Below, one piece after another: positions 43,770 to 51,757 of a stretch of DNA of 64,000 nt. The notes under the pieces are model-generated. The model did not search any database. It saw only the letters and a program-made list of their open reading frames with translations, and was not told the origin of the DNA. Position numbers and translations under genes: made by a program. Origin of the DNA: a virus; the IMG/VR virus record IMGVR_UViG_3300046557_000512, positions 16,302 to 80,301 of that record. One strand, 5' to 3'. How positions within the stretch are numbered: position 1 is the first letter of the stretch; every line of letters starts with the position of its first letter.

Positions 43770-44421
43770 CGTCCACCTCCTTACTCAGAATGTGCATGAG
43801 CGCGTCGCCGGCGTTGGTGAGCTCGTCGGCTTGGGTGAACCCCTGGGCCTTCATGACACCGCCGATCAGCGCGCGGGCGCGAGCAGCATCAGCCAGCGTC
43901 AGCTTGAAGCGGAGAATCTCGTGCGTCTTGGGGTCCTTGGTCGGCGCGTCCGTCACCGTGTCCATGTCGCCCGCCTCCATTGGGGCGTCGTCCAGGTCCA
44001 AGCCAGAGATGTCGACGCTCAGCGAAGCGGTGAAGGCCGCGACATCGTGGTCGCTCCAGGGCATCACCGCGGTGATGTCGATATCGTCGAGGTCCTCGAG
44101 CAACGAGGCCATCTTGAGCGCATCGTCGTGACCGTAGCGCGCGTTATCGAGCAGGCCGATCTCCATCGCACGGGCGTCGTCGATCTTGCCGAGGTTCCAG
44201 ATCGGCACCTCGCTGAAATCGAGATGAACCGCCTGCTCGACACGGTGCCAGCCACCGATCGACTGCACCGATCCGTCATCGAGTTCGCGCACCAGGACGG
44301 GTCGAAAGAACCCGTGGCGCCGAAGCGATTCACGGATCTTCAGCTCCGCCTCATGGCTGACCACGTTGGTGTTCCAGGGATTGGGGCGAATTTCCCTGGG
44401 GTCTATTGTGTCATTACGCAT
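43762..44421 (-). CDS. ParB-domain protein 1
   Basis: At 219 aa, it starts PREIRPNPWNTNVVS and has LRRHGFFRPVLVRE and IGGWHRVEQA, the ParB/Srx fold with WHR in place of the usual GHRR. A helical C-terminal part follows. The only in-frame start ahead of the conserved N-terminus is the ATG inside motif A copy 19, with no ribosome site, so a leaderless start is possible. It is the first gene of the 40.7-44.4 kb module. Confidence 0.7.
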   Translation of the reverse strand: MRNDTIDPREIRPNPWNTNVVSHEAELKIRESLRRHGFFRPVLVRELDDGSVQSIGGWHRVEQAVHLDFSEVPIWNLGKIDDARAMEIGLLDNARYGHDDALKMASLLEDLDDIDITAVMPWSDHDVAAFTASLSVDISGLDLDDAPMEAGDMDTVTDAPTKDPKTHEILRFKLTLADAARARALIGGVMKAQGFTQADELTNAGDALMHILSKEVDDG

Positions 44422-44425
44422 GCAC
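44402..44425 (-). promoter_or_regulatory. Motif A copy 19
   Basis: GTGCATGC ... ACACAATAGA on the minus strand. It includes the start codon of ParB1 and is divergent from copy 20. Confidence 0.65.
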
Positions 44426-44511
44426 TAGCGCCGGTGAGGTTTTCATGCCCGCCAGTATAGGCGATCTGCCTACGGAAATCCAGCGTTCTTTACCGAAATC
44501 ATCTACACAAA

Positions 44512-44533
44512 ACGCAGGGTAGATGACACACGC
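44512..44533 (+). promoter_or_regulatory. Motif A copy 20
   Basis: GCAGGGTAG ... ACACACGCAC on the plus strand, a weaker copy. It includes the ATG at 44523 of the SF2 helicase frame. Confidence 0.55.
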
Positions 44534-46139
44534 ACAGTTGCAAACCTACACGCTTTTTGGTAGAGTATTACCGATGAGGCCAGTCGCTCAGTTACTCGCA
44601 AACCCAGTCGTCGCCCAAGTTCGCGGCGTCGACGATGCCGTGCGTCTGCAGCTGTCCGAGGCGATGAGCTACATCATCGAGGGACACGAGCACATGGGTG
44701 CGCCCGGCTGGGATGGTCGCTCGACGCTCTACGACTGGAACACCAACAAATTCCCCGCCGGCTTCCAGGCAACGGCCGAGGCCGTGCTCAAAGCCGCTGG
44801 TTACGACGTTCAGATCCTCAAGCATCCCCTGCCCGCCCCGCTGGGGCCGATGCCCACGCAAGAGAATAGTCTCGTCGACGATTTCGGGCCGAACCCGAGC
44901 TACGACTATCAGTTCCTCGCCCCGCTGATCCTTGAGCGCCACGGCACGATGATTGCGCGCTGCGCGACCGGCGCCGGCAAGAGCCGCATTGCGAAGCTGT
45001 GCATCAAGCGCATCGGCCGCAAGACGCTGTTCATGACCACGCGCCAGGTGCTCCTCTACCAGATGGGGGAAGCGCTCGAGGCGGCCGGCTTCAAGGTCAG
45101 CTATGTCGGCGATGGCTCGTGGGACACCTCCGGCGACGTCGTGCTCGGCATGGTGCAGACGCTTGTCGATCGCCTGACCGAGCAGCCCAAAGGCATCAGC
45201 ATGTCGATGTCGCCCACGCAGATCAGCCAGGCGACGGACAAGTGGCGCGCGCGGCGCGATGAGTGCGTCGATTTCCTCCAGGAGATCGAGTTTGTCATCG
45301 GCGAGGAAGCGCACGAGGCCGGCGGCAACAGCTACTTCACCGTCCTCAAGAATTGCCGCAAGGCCGCGTATCGACTGGCTTTAACCGGCACGCCGATGAT
45401 GCGCGACGGCGAAAGCAACGCGCGTTTGATCGCCATGTTCGGCCCGATCCGAATGGAAGTGACCGAGGAGATGCTGATCCAGCGCGGCATTCTCGCGCGA
45501 CCGATCTTCAAGATCCTCGATTCGGAAGCGCCACCCACCCTGCGCCGCGGCTCCGCGTGGCAGAAAGCCGAGCAGATCGGCATCGTAGACAACATGTGGC
45601 GCAACAAGCGCATTTGCGCTGAAGCGATCCGCGCAAGCCGGTTCGGTCTGTCGACGATGATCCTGGTCAAGCGCAAGGTCCACGGCGAGATCCTGAAAAA
45701 CATCCTCGCCGGCGCGGGCATGCGCGTAGAATACATCTACGGCGACAGCAACAAGACGAAGCGCGACAAGGCGCTGAAAGACATGCGCGACGGCAAGTTG
45801 GATGTGCTGATCGGCTCGACGATCCTTGACGTGGGTGTCGACGTGCCGGCGATCGGCATGTTGATCCTGGCTGGCGGCGGCAAAGCAGAGGTTGCGATCC
45901 GCCAGCGCATCGGTCGCGGGCTCCGCGCGAAGAAGCGCGGCCCCAACGTCTGCTACGTGCTCGATTTCCGCGACAAGATGAACAAGCACCTGGCGGGCCA
46001 CAGCGCCCAGCGGCTCGAGATCCTGAAGCAGACCCCAGGCTTCGCTGAGAACATCCTGCCCAAGGGCAAGGACTTCGACTTCATTGGCGACGGGTTCGTT
46101 GCCGCGAACGACAACACCAGACAGGCAGCTGCAGCGTGA
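44523..46139 (+). CDS. SF2 DNA/RNA helicase (UvsW/RecG-like core)
   Basis: At 538 aa from ATG 44523 (motif A) or 521 aa from ATG 44574. It has Walker A ATGAGKS (148-154), a DEAH variant GEEAH, motif III LTGTP and motif VI IRQRIGRGLR. The closest functional analogue is T4 UvsW, a branch-migration and origin helicase. It leads the plus-strand block and is divergent from the ParB module. Confidence 0.85.
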   Translation: MTHAQLQTYTLFGRVLPMRPVAQLLANPVVAQVRGVDDAVRLQLSEAMSYIIEGHEHMGAPGWDGRSTLYDWNTNKFPAGFQATAEAVLKAAGYDVQILKHPLPAPLGPMPTQENSLVDDFGPNPSYDYQFLAPLILERHGTMIARCATGAGKSRIAKLCIKRIGRKTLFMTTRQVLLYQMGEALEAAGFKVSYVGDGSWDTSGDVVLGMVQTLVDRLTEQPKGISMSMSPTQISQATDKWRARRDECVDFLQEIEFVIGEEAHEAGGNSYFTVLKNCRKAAYRLALTGTPMMRDGESNARLIAMFGPIRMEVTEEMLIQRGILARPIFKILDSEAPPTLRRGSAWQKAEQIGIVDNMWRNKRICAEAIRASRFGLSTMILVKRKVHGEILKNILAGAGMRVEYIYGDSNKTKRDKALKDMRDGKLDVLIGSTILDVGVDVPAIGMLILAGGGKAEVAIRQRIGRGLRAKKRGPNVCYVLDFRDKMNKHLAGHSAQRLEILKQTPGFAENILPKGKDFDFIGDGFVAANDNTRQAAAA

Positions 46140-46414
46140 TCGCGCCGACCGATATCATCATCAAAGCCGTCAACATCAAGCTCGCGAAGGGGGCGCACAC
46201 GCGCGCCAAGGACATAGCTCGCCGCAACCGGCTCAAGCTCCAAGATGTATTCTCCGGGATGCTCTTGCGTCTTCCCGAAGAGGACATCGTTCGCGCGGCA
46301 CGCGAGCATGCGGCCGCCGAGGAGTCGATGCCCAAGGCTGTCCGTGGCGTCGTCGAAAACGCCCACCTCCTCACCGACGCTGACAAGAAGGCGATCATCG
46401 ATGCTCTCTCGTAA
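46136..46414 (+). CDS. Small helical unknown protein (92 aa)
   Basis: The GTG start at 46136 overlaps the helicase stop by four bases. The basic N-terminal half (NIKLAKGAHTRAKDIARRN) and helical end suggest nucleic-acid binding, but no family is recognised. It overlaps the kinase gene by 14 bases. Confidence 0.6.
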   Translation: MIAPTDIIIKAVNIKLAKGAHTRAKDIARRNRLKLQDVFSGMLLRLPEEDIVRAAREHAAAEESMPKAVRGVVENAHLLTDADKKAIIDALS

Positions 46415-46991
46415 CCTGATCGGCTTCGTCGGTCAGCCAGGCCACGGCAAGTCTACCGCGATACGCGTGGCTCAGCGCCTGTTTGGTGCCGTCGCGTTCG
46501 ACACCGGCGCCCCGCTGCGCCGCGGCTGCATGGATCGTTACGGTCTTTCATGGAACGATGTCTTTACCCAAGAGGGCAAGCTGCGCATGGTCCGTCGTCC
46601 GGAGCGTGGCGACGTCGTGACTGTTCGGCAGGCGCTGGGCGACTTCGGCAAGGAGATCGAAGCGACGAGCCCCGACAAGAACATTTGGACCACGATCGCG
46701 GTCGATGATGCGCTGCAGACCTTGTTTCCGCTCATCGTGTTCGACAGCGTTCGCATGGGTCAAGGCGAGGTCATCCAGCGCGCCGGCGGCTTCGTTATCG
46801 AGATTGTCGATCCGCGCAAGCCGAGCAGCTCACACGATTTCGATCAGTACGATCCGCGGTTCGTCAACTGCCGCGTCACGAATAATGGCTCGATCGAAAA
46901 GTTCGAGCAGGATGTCGAGATCGCTTTGCTCTGGGCGATGCTCACCGACGCGCAGCGCGCGGCGTGGGAAGCGTCAGCGAAGGCCGCTTGA
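46401..46991 (+). CDS. Deoxynucleoside monophosphate kinase-like P-loop protein
   Basis: The ATG at 46401 overlaps the preceding gene, giving 196 aa. The P-loop GQPGHGKST (10-18) is followed by FDTGAPLRRGC and IVFDSVRMGQGEVIQRAGG, as in phage dNMP kinases. It would raise dNTP precursors during infection. The upstream extension of the frame is only the shadow of the preceding gene. Confidence 0.65.
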   Translation: MLSRNLIGFVGQPGHGKSTAIRVAQRLFGAVAFDTGAPLRRGCMDRYGLSWNDVFTQEGKLRMVRRPERGDVVTVRQALGDFGKEIEATSPDKNIWTTIAVDDALQTLFPLIVFDSVRMGQGEVIQRAGGFVIEIVDPRKPSSSHDFDQYDPRFVNCRVTNNGSIEKFEQDVEIALLWAMLTDAQRAAWEASAKAA

Positions 46992-47016
46992 CCCGATAAA
47001 TCGACAAGCCTAACGA
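46988..47016 (+). promoter_or_regulatory. Sigma-70-like promoter of parA
   Basis: TTGACC, 17 bases, TAACGA, ending 33 bases before the parA start. A GATCGGTCAATCGATT repeat between promoter and gene could be the ParA/partner operator. No motif A is present here. Confidence 0.55.
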
Positions 47017-47049
47017 TCGGTCAATCGATTCGTTGGCAGGTGGATTTGC

Positions 47050-47685
47050 ATGCTGGTCATCAGTTTCATCAGTCAGAAGGGCGGCGTGGGCAAATCGGTG
47101 CTCGCGCGATTGCTCGCCACTGAGCTCACCGGCGCAGGCTACACCACTCGCATCGCGGACCTGGATGTCCAGCAGGCGACCTCGACCCGCTGGGCCGGGC
47201 TACGGCTGGAGAATGGCCACTCGCCGGCGGTGGACGCGCGCTTCTATAAGTCGGTCGGCCAGGCAATCCGGGAAGCCGAGGGCACCGACGTTCTGATCTT
47301 CGACGGCAAGCCTATCGCGGATGCACAGGCCACCGAGGCCGCGCGCAAATCGAACCTGATCGTTCTTCCCACTGGGGCTAGTCTCGATGACCTGCAGCCC
47401 GCGGCGCAGCTGGTCCACGCTCTGCTGAAAGAGGGCGTGCCGGCGAAGCGTATCCTTATCATGCTGGTCGGCCAGATGACCGAATTGACGGAAGCGGACG
47501 CTCGCACTGTGCTGACCAATGCCGGCATGCGCGTCGCCGTAAGCAAGCTGCGCAAGCTCCCCAGCTATGAGGCTGCATTGGGCCAGGGGCTATCACCAAC
47601 CGAGACATGGGGAAAGCCGGGGCTGCGCGCCGAAGCGGCGGCGGTGGCCGAGGAGATCGTCGACGTGTTGAAGGAGGCCAAGTGA
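47050..47685 (+). CDS. parA: ParA-type partition ATPase
   Basis: At 211 aa it has the deviant Walker A KGGVGKS (10-16), DLDVQQATSTRW and IFDGKPIADAQATEA, which place it in the short ParA (type Ib-like, no HTH) family. It would segregate the circular prophage with the small partner encoded next. AGGTGG precedes the ATG. The companion repA and doc genes support a low-copy plasmid state. Confidence 0.85.
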   Translation: MLVISFISQKGGVGKSVLARLLATELTGAGYTTRIADLDVQQATSTRWAGLRLENGHSPAVDARFYKSVGQAIREAEGTDVLIFDGKPIADAQATEAARKSNLIVLPTGASLDDLQPAAQLVHALLKEGVPAKRILIMLVGQMTELTEADARTVLTNAGMRVAVSKLRKLPSYEAALGQGLSPTETWGKPGLRAEAAAVAEEIVDVLKEAK

Positions 47686-47930
47686 TGACGAAGAAAGATG
47701 AGGCGACCGGGAAGGCTGCCGGCGAGCGCACCGCAAGGTTCGGGCTCGACATTACTCCCCTGCCCGCTCTTTCAGAAGCAGTCGAAGACAAGGACTATTT
47801 CAGCGCCCGCGTTCCCAAGAGCTATATCGCCAAGTTTCGGACTGCGCAGGCCGCCGAGGGAGAGAAGCACGGTTGGCGCTTCTTCATGAAGGTCCTCGAC
47901 TTCTACCTCGAGCACCACTCGCCAAAATAG
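47685..47930 (+). CDS. Small ParA partner, candidate centromere-binding protein
   Basis: The ATG overlaps the parA stop (TGATG), giving 81 aa. A disordered N-terminus is followed by FSARVPKSYIAKFRTAQAAEGE and a long helix. This resembles ribbon-helix-helix proteins, the usual partners of short ParA ATPases. It would bind the centromere, which I place provisionally in the 46992-47049 or 47931-47970 gaps. Confidence 0.6.
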   Translation: MTKKDEATGKAAGERTARFGLDITPLPALSEAVEDKDYFSARVPKSYIAKFRTAQAAEGEKHGWRFFMKVLDFYLEHHSPK

Positions 47931-47959
47931 GTCTTGCGCGGTCCCGCGCTTGATCGTAT

Positions 47960-47983
47960 GTGCATAGTCGATGACACACACTC
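47960..47983 (+). promoter_or_regulatory. Motif A copy 21
   Basis: GTGCATAG ... ACACACACTC on the plus strand. It overlaps the first possible start (47971) of the next gene, with another ATG at 48001. Confidence 0.7.
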
Positions 47984-48267
47984 ACCTAGCCGCGGCTGAC
48001 ATGATCGAGGTTGAATACCCGCCGGTGATCGACACCGACGTGGTCTATGACGAGGGCGCCGAGCAGAGCAAGTTTCTGGTGGGCGCGCTTGCCAATGTGG
48101 ACGCTGAGCTACTGACTAGCGGGTATAGCCAGATTCGGCTCGCCCAGGCCCACGCGAGCCGCGCGCTAGATCTGCTGCGCGACTGCGGCGACGATGTGAG
48201 TGCCCAATATCTGATGCTCATGAACTCGCGCCTTTGGCTCGACCAGGCGAAGGGTGCCCGCGCATGA
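47971..48267 (+). CDS. Unknown protein heading the nucleotide-metabolism operon
   Basis: 98 aa from ATG 47971 (inside motif A) or 88 aa from ATG 48001. Neither has a clear ribosome site. The product is helical and acidic with no recognised motif. It overlaps the next gene by four bases (ATGA) and starts a long coupled operon. Confidence 0.6.
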   Translation: MTHTHLAAADMIEVEYPPVIDTDVVYDEGAEQSKFLVGALANVDAELLTSGYSQIRLAQAHASRALDLLRDCGDDVSAQYLMLMNSRLWLDQAKGARA

Positions 48268-48707
48268 AGCGTCTCAAGGCATGGGCTGTGCGCGCGCGCG
48301 CCAACCAGGAAAGGCGCTTGACGGCCGCCATGCTCCGCCACAACGCGCCGCTGCGCAACAGCTACCTGACGACCATCCAGGAGCGCAATGCCGCGATCGC
48401 CGAATTGGCCACCTTGCGTCAGCGATTGGCGTCGACCGAGGCTGCGTTCGATCTCATGAACCGGTCTTTCGAGAGCCTGCACGCGAGCGCCCAGCAGCTC
48501 ATCGCTCTGCGCGATGAAACCATGCGGCTTTTGCGCTTCTTCGACAGTGAGAACACCCGCGCGCCGGGTGTGATCCAGATCGTGGTGCCAGATAGCGAAG
48601 TGCGCTCTCGAATGCAGCTGCGTTGGATGGCCTTTGTCCGCGCTGCAAACGGCTTGCCGCCCTTCGACGGCGCCGAGCAACTCAGCCCCTCAAGAAGGAC
48701 TCATTGA
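48264..48707 (+). CDS. Coiled-coil protein of unknown function (147 aa)
   Basis: The ATG overlaps the preceding stop. Residues about 35-95 form a heptad-like helix (RNAAIAELATLRQRLASTEAAF), followed by a beta strand GVIQIVVPD. No family is recognised. Its stop overlaps the CMP kinase start. Confidence 0.6.
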   Translation: MKRLKAWAVRARANQERRLTAAMLRHNAPLRNSYLTTIQERNAAIAELATLRQRLASTEAAFDLMNRSFESLHASAQQLIALRDETMRLLRFFDSENTRAPGVIQIVVPDSEVRSRMQLRWMAFVRAANGLPPFDGAEQLSPSRRTH

Positions 48708-49381
48708 TGATTATCACCGTCGACGGCTTGCCGGCGTCCGGCAAGGGCACCCTCGCCCGGCGCCTTGGCGAGATTTACAATCTCCCGGTGCTCGACACCG
48801 GCGCCCTTTGGCGCGTGCTCGCGTTCCAGCTCTCGCAGCTCCAATTCACGGTCGACGTGAATCAGGATCGCCTCGAGGCGGCATGCCACCGCGTGCTCGA
48901 TCAGGGACTGGATTATGATCTGATCGATCAATCTTCGATCCGAACCGAGCATATTGGCCAATTCGCGAGCGTCATTTCCGGCTTCCAAAAGGTGCGCGAT
49001 CGCGTTGACCTGGCGCAGAAGCGCTGGCTGGTCGACAACGGTCAACGCGGCATCCTCGACGGTCGCGAGACGGGTGTGTCGATCGCCCCCCATGCAGACC
49101 ACAAGTTCTTCCTGATGGCCACCGTCGTATTGCGCGCGATCCGCCGCGCCAACCAGCTCGGCGTCTCTGACGACAGCGAGGTCGGCAAGATCATGGAGTC
49201 GATCCAACAGCGCGACGCTCGCGAGATCACCCGTCGCGTCTGCCCAGTCCGGCCGGCGCATGGCGCGCTGGTCATCGATACCACCTCTCGCGGCATTCAA
49301 GCCGTCGTCGACTTGGCCACCGGCTCGATCGACGATCGCATGCGGTGGGAGACATATTCTCTCGAGGTAGCAACGCTATGA
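48707..49381 (+). CDS. cmk: Cytidylate kinase-like (d)NMP kinase
   Basis: The ATG overlaps the preceding stop (TGATG), giving 224 aa. ITVDGLPASGKGT is the CMP kinase P-loop, followed by LPVLDTGALWRVLA and later LDGRETGVSIAPHADHKFFL, both Cmk hallmarks. It phosphorylates CMP/dCMP. With the dCMP deaminase, dNMP kinase and Nudix gene it makes up the phage's nucleotide-pool set. Confidence 0.85.
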   Translation: MIITVDGLPASGKGTLARRLGEIYNLPVLDTGALWRVLAFQLSQLQFTVDVNQDRLEAACHRVLDQGLDYDLIDQSSIRTEHIGQFASVISGFQKVRDRVDLAQKRWLVDNGQRGILDGRETGVSIAPHADHKFFLMATVVLRAIRRANQLGVSDDSEVGKIMESIQQRDAREITRRVCPVRPAHGALVIDTTSRGIQAVVDLATGSIDDRMRWETYSLEVATL

Positions 49382-49800
49382 ATTTCGCAGCACTCATCGC
49401 TTCGCCCTTCATCAAGTTCGGCGGTGTCGCCTTGCTTGTCGCGGGCGTCATCTTCGGCACTCACATGTGGCTAGATCACCGCGACAGCGTGGCCTTTCAG
49501 CGCGGCGTCGACAGCAAGACCGCGGAGGTCGCCCAGGCTGTCACGCGTGCGAACGACAACGCGCGTCTTCTCGAACAAGCGATGGGATCGATGTCCAACG
49601 CAATCGGCGGCCGAGCGAATGCGCAGCAGGCCGCGCTCACCGTCAAACTCGAACCGCTCGTGAAGGAGCTGACCAATGCGATCAATTCTGACCCTAACGC
49701 TCGCTGCGCTTTGTCTGACGGCGTGCGCGGCGCGATCAAAGATCAGCGTGCCACCGTCAACGCCGGCATCGCTGCCAGCGATCCCGGCCAACCTCGATAA
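49378..49800 (+). CDS. Rz-like inner-membrane spanin subunit
   Basis: The ATG overlaps the cmk stop, giving 140 aa. One N-terminal membrane segment (residues 7-28) is followed by a helical periplasmic region, the layout of i-spanins. The o-spanin gene begins inside it in another frame, the classical Rz/Rz1 overlap. The pair fuses inner and outer membranes at the end of lysis. It lies 36 kb from the lysozyme/holin cassette. Confidence 0.7.
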   Translation: MNFAALIASPFIKFGGVALLVAGVIFGTHMWLDHRDSVAFQRGVDSKTAEVAQAVTRANDNARLLEQAMGSMSNAIGGRANAQQAALTVKLEPLVKELTNAINSDPNARCALSDGVRGAIKDQRATVNAGIAASDPGQPR

Positions 49801-49981
49801 GTCGGCGAAGGTCATCCCCGACACGGACCCGCAGACCTACGGTGAAGTGACGCAGGATCACAGCGCGCTGATGAGCGCGTATGGCTCGCTGGCGATCGAC
49901 TACAACAACCTGCTCCTCTGGGGTCGGTGCGTGGTCGCAAAGGCCAACGGCGGCGCGATGCCGGCGAACTGTCCGAAATGA
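49676..49981 (+). CDS. Rz1-like outer-membrane spanin lipoprotein
   Basis: At 101 aa, it has a signal peptide with lipobox LCLTAC (Cys 17), followed by a short Pro/Ser-rich stretch (SVPPSTPASLPAIPA). It overlaps the Rz-like gene by 125 bases in a different frame. Both features define o-spanins. Confidence 0.75.
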   Translation: MRSILTLTLAALCLTACAARSKISVPPSTPASLPAIPANLDKSAKVIPDTDPQTYGEVTQDHSALMSAYGSLAIDYNNLLLWGRCVVAKANGGAMPANCPK

Positions 49982-50163
49982 CGATCCAGATCCCCACCTG
50001 GTTCGCGGTGATCGTGACGATCATGGCGGCGATCCCGACGCTGGTGGGCGCGGGACTAACCTTCTTCGGCCTCGAGCTCTTATGGTGTCGGTATCGCAAG
50101 CGCTTTACCTACTGGCGCAGAAAAATCGACTGGTGGGGCAGTTTTCGCGAAGAAATAGCTTAA
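49978..50163 (+). CDS. Small membrane protein after the spanins (61 aa)
   Basis: The ATG overlaps the Rz1 stop. A long hydrophobic segment (residues 7-36) is followed by a strongly basic, Trp-rich tail (CRYRKRFTYWRRKIDWW). It could be a holin or antiholin working with the spanins; the family is unknown. Confidence 0.6.
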   Translation: MTIQIPTWFAVIVTIMAAIPTLVGAGLTFFGLELLWCRYRKRFTYWRRKIDWWGSFREEIA

Positions 50164-50175
50164 ATAAGTCTTGAC

Positions 50176-50199
50176 GTGTGTGTGTTGTTTGCTATGCAC
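50176..50199 (-). promoter_or_regulatory. Motif A copy 22, inverted relative to the genes
   Basis: GTGCATAG ... ACACACACAC is on the minus strand, while both flanking genes are on the plus strand. It lies six bases before the ligase start. Read on the plus strand the same DNA gives TTGACG, 16 bases, TATGCA. Confidence 0.65.
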
Positions 50200-50204
50200 G
50201 TCTT

Positions 50205-51341
50205 ATGAACGATCAAACGAACATCGTGACCGGCCCGACGCTCTTTAAGCGTGACACGAGCGGACGGGTCAGGGTCTGGCGTGCGGAGCGCCAGGATCAT
50301 TGCCACCGGGTCGTTTCGGGGCTCCAGGACGGCAAGCTCGTGGAGAGCGGCTGGACTGTTTGCGAAGCGACCAACGTAGGTCGCTCGAACGAGCGCGACC
50401 CGGTGGCGCAGTGCGATTTTGAGGTTCGAGCACTCTACGAGTTCAACGTCTCGCGCGATTATCACGCGTCGGTCGACACGATCGACGAACCCAAGTTCTT
50501 CGAGCCCATGCTCGCGAAGAAATACGAAGGATTCGAGCCCGGTTTCGCTCAGCCGAAGCTCGACGGGGTCCGCTGCATTGCCAGGGCGACCGGCCTCTTT
50601 ACCCGACAGGGCAAGCCGATTTCGAGCTGCCCACACATCGTCGAGGCATTGGCGCCCCTATTCGCAGCAGACCCCGATCTCATTCTCGATGGCGAGCTCT
50701 ACAACCACGCGCTGAAGGACGACTTCAACGAGATCATCAGCCTCGTGCGAAAGGCGAAGCCCAAGGCCGACGATCTCCAGGCGACCGCGGCGAAGGTTCA
50801 ATACCACGTCTACGATATGCCGTCGCACCCCAGCGACTTCCATAATCGCTTCAAAAGCCTCGTCGTCAGCATGGCGGCGAGCAGCGCCGGAACGGCGTTC
50901 GCTGAGGGCAATGTTCTGGTCATGGGGCCGGTGCGCACGGTGCTCACGAAGCGCGTCGAGACCGCAGATGATTTCGATGCGCTGCATGGTGAATGGCTCA
51001 CATGCGGTTTCGAAGGGTCAATGTGGCGCGCTGACGCGCCCTACGAGCAGAAGCGCTCCAAGCACCTGCTGAAGCGCAAGGAGTTCCAGGACGCCGAGTA
51101 CGAGTGCGTTCGGATCGAGGAAGGTCTGGGCAACTGGGCCGGCCTAGCAAAGCGGGTGGTCTGTCGACTGCCCGACGGCCGCGAGTTTGGCGCCGGCATC
51201 AAGGGCAACATGGCGCGAGCCAAAGAGCTCCTGAGCGAGACGCACAACGTCGTGACCGTCCAATTCTTCCAACTGACGCCCGACGGGATCCCGCGCTTCC
51301 CCGTCGTGACGAAATTCTGGGGCGCGGAAAGGACCTTATGA
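50205..51341 (+). CDS. ATP-dependent DNA ligase
   Basis: The ATG at 50205 gives 378 aa. The N-terminal 95 residues look like a WGR-type domain (ATNVGRSNERDPVAQCDFEV). The adenylation lysine sits in KLDGVR (118-123), followed by ILDGELYNH, GFEGSMWR and LKRKEF (motifs III-V) and a C-terminal OB fold. It seals nicks in phage DNA. In-frame codons upstream of 50205 lie in motif A copy 22 and are excluded. Confidence 0.88.
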   Translation: MNDQTNIVTGPTLFKRDTSGRVRVWRAERQDHCHRVVSGLQDGKLVESGWTVCEATNVGRSNERDPVAQCDFEVRALYEFNVSRDYHASVDTIDEPKFFEPMLAKKYEGFEPGFAQPKLDGVRCIARATGLFTRQGKPISSCPHIVEALAPLFAADPDLILDGELYNHALKDDFNEIISLVRKAKPKADDLQATAAKVQYHVYDMPSHPSDFHNRFKSLVVSMAASSAGTAFAEGNVLVMGPVRTVLTKRVETADDFDALHGEWLTCGFEGSMWRADAPYEQKRSKHLLKRKEFQDAEYECVRIEEGLGNWAGLAKRVVCRLPDGREFGAGIKGNMARAKELLSETHNVVTVQFFQLTPDGIPRFPVVTKFWGAERTL

Positions 51342-51757
51342 TGACCCGATACATTATCGATGGCCTGGCCAACACGGCCCGGCGCGTCCACCGCGCGATC
51401 CAAGGTCGCGCCCTCGTGCTGCTGTCCGATCACTACATGACGTTGTCGGCCCACTACCTGGCCGCCACTCACGAGATCGACACCCTGGCTGCTCGCCAAC
51501 AGGCCACCGGCGAGCTCCTGAAGCTTCGCGGCGGGACGCTGCGCACGGCCTTCAAGGAGATCGAGATCCTGCGTTCAAAGCTGCAGGAAATCGTCGACGT
51601 CACCGGTGCCGTCGGTGTGCCGAACGGCACGACCCGCAAGGTGGCTCGGATCGCCAAGGCTGCGCTTCAGCCGATCGTGGTTTTCGATGACCAGGCATCC
51701 GCCACCATCTCGAGCATCATCGGCCAGCCGGCGACCGCGGCGAAGTGCGAATCGTGA
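51338..51757 (+). CDS. Unknown helical protein (139 aa)
   Basis: The ATG at 51338 overlaps the ligase stop. The central part (YLAATHEIDTLAARQQATGE, then FKEIEILRSKLQEI) is coiled-coil-like. No motif is recognised. It overlaps the lipoprotein gene by 13 bases. Confidence 0.6.
   Translation: MMTRYIIDGLANTARRVHRAIQGRALVLLSDHYMTLSAHYLAATHEIDTLAARQQATGELLKLRGGTLRTAFKEIEILRSKLQEIVDVTGAVGVPNGTTRKVARIAKAALQPIVVFDDQASATISSIIGQPATAAKCES

Noticed and set aside
50160-50636. 158-aa minus-strand frame downstream of motif A copy 22
   Set aside because: It would give the inverted motif a gene, but it is antisense to the ligase N-terminal domain and ends inside the motif.
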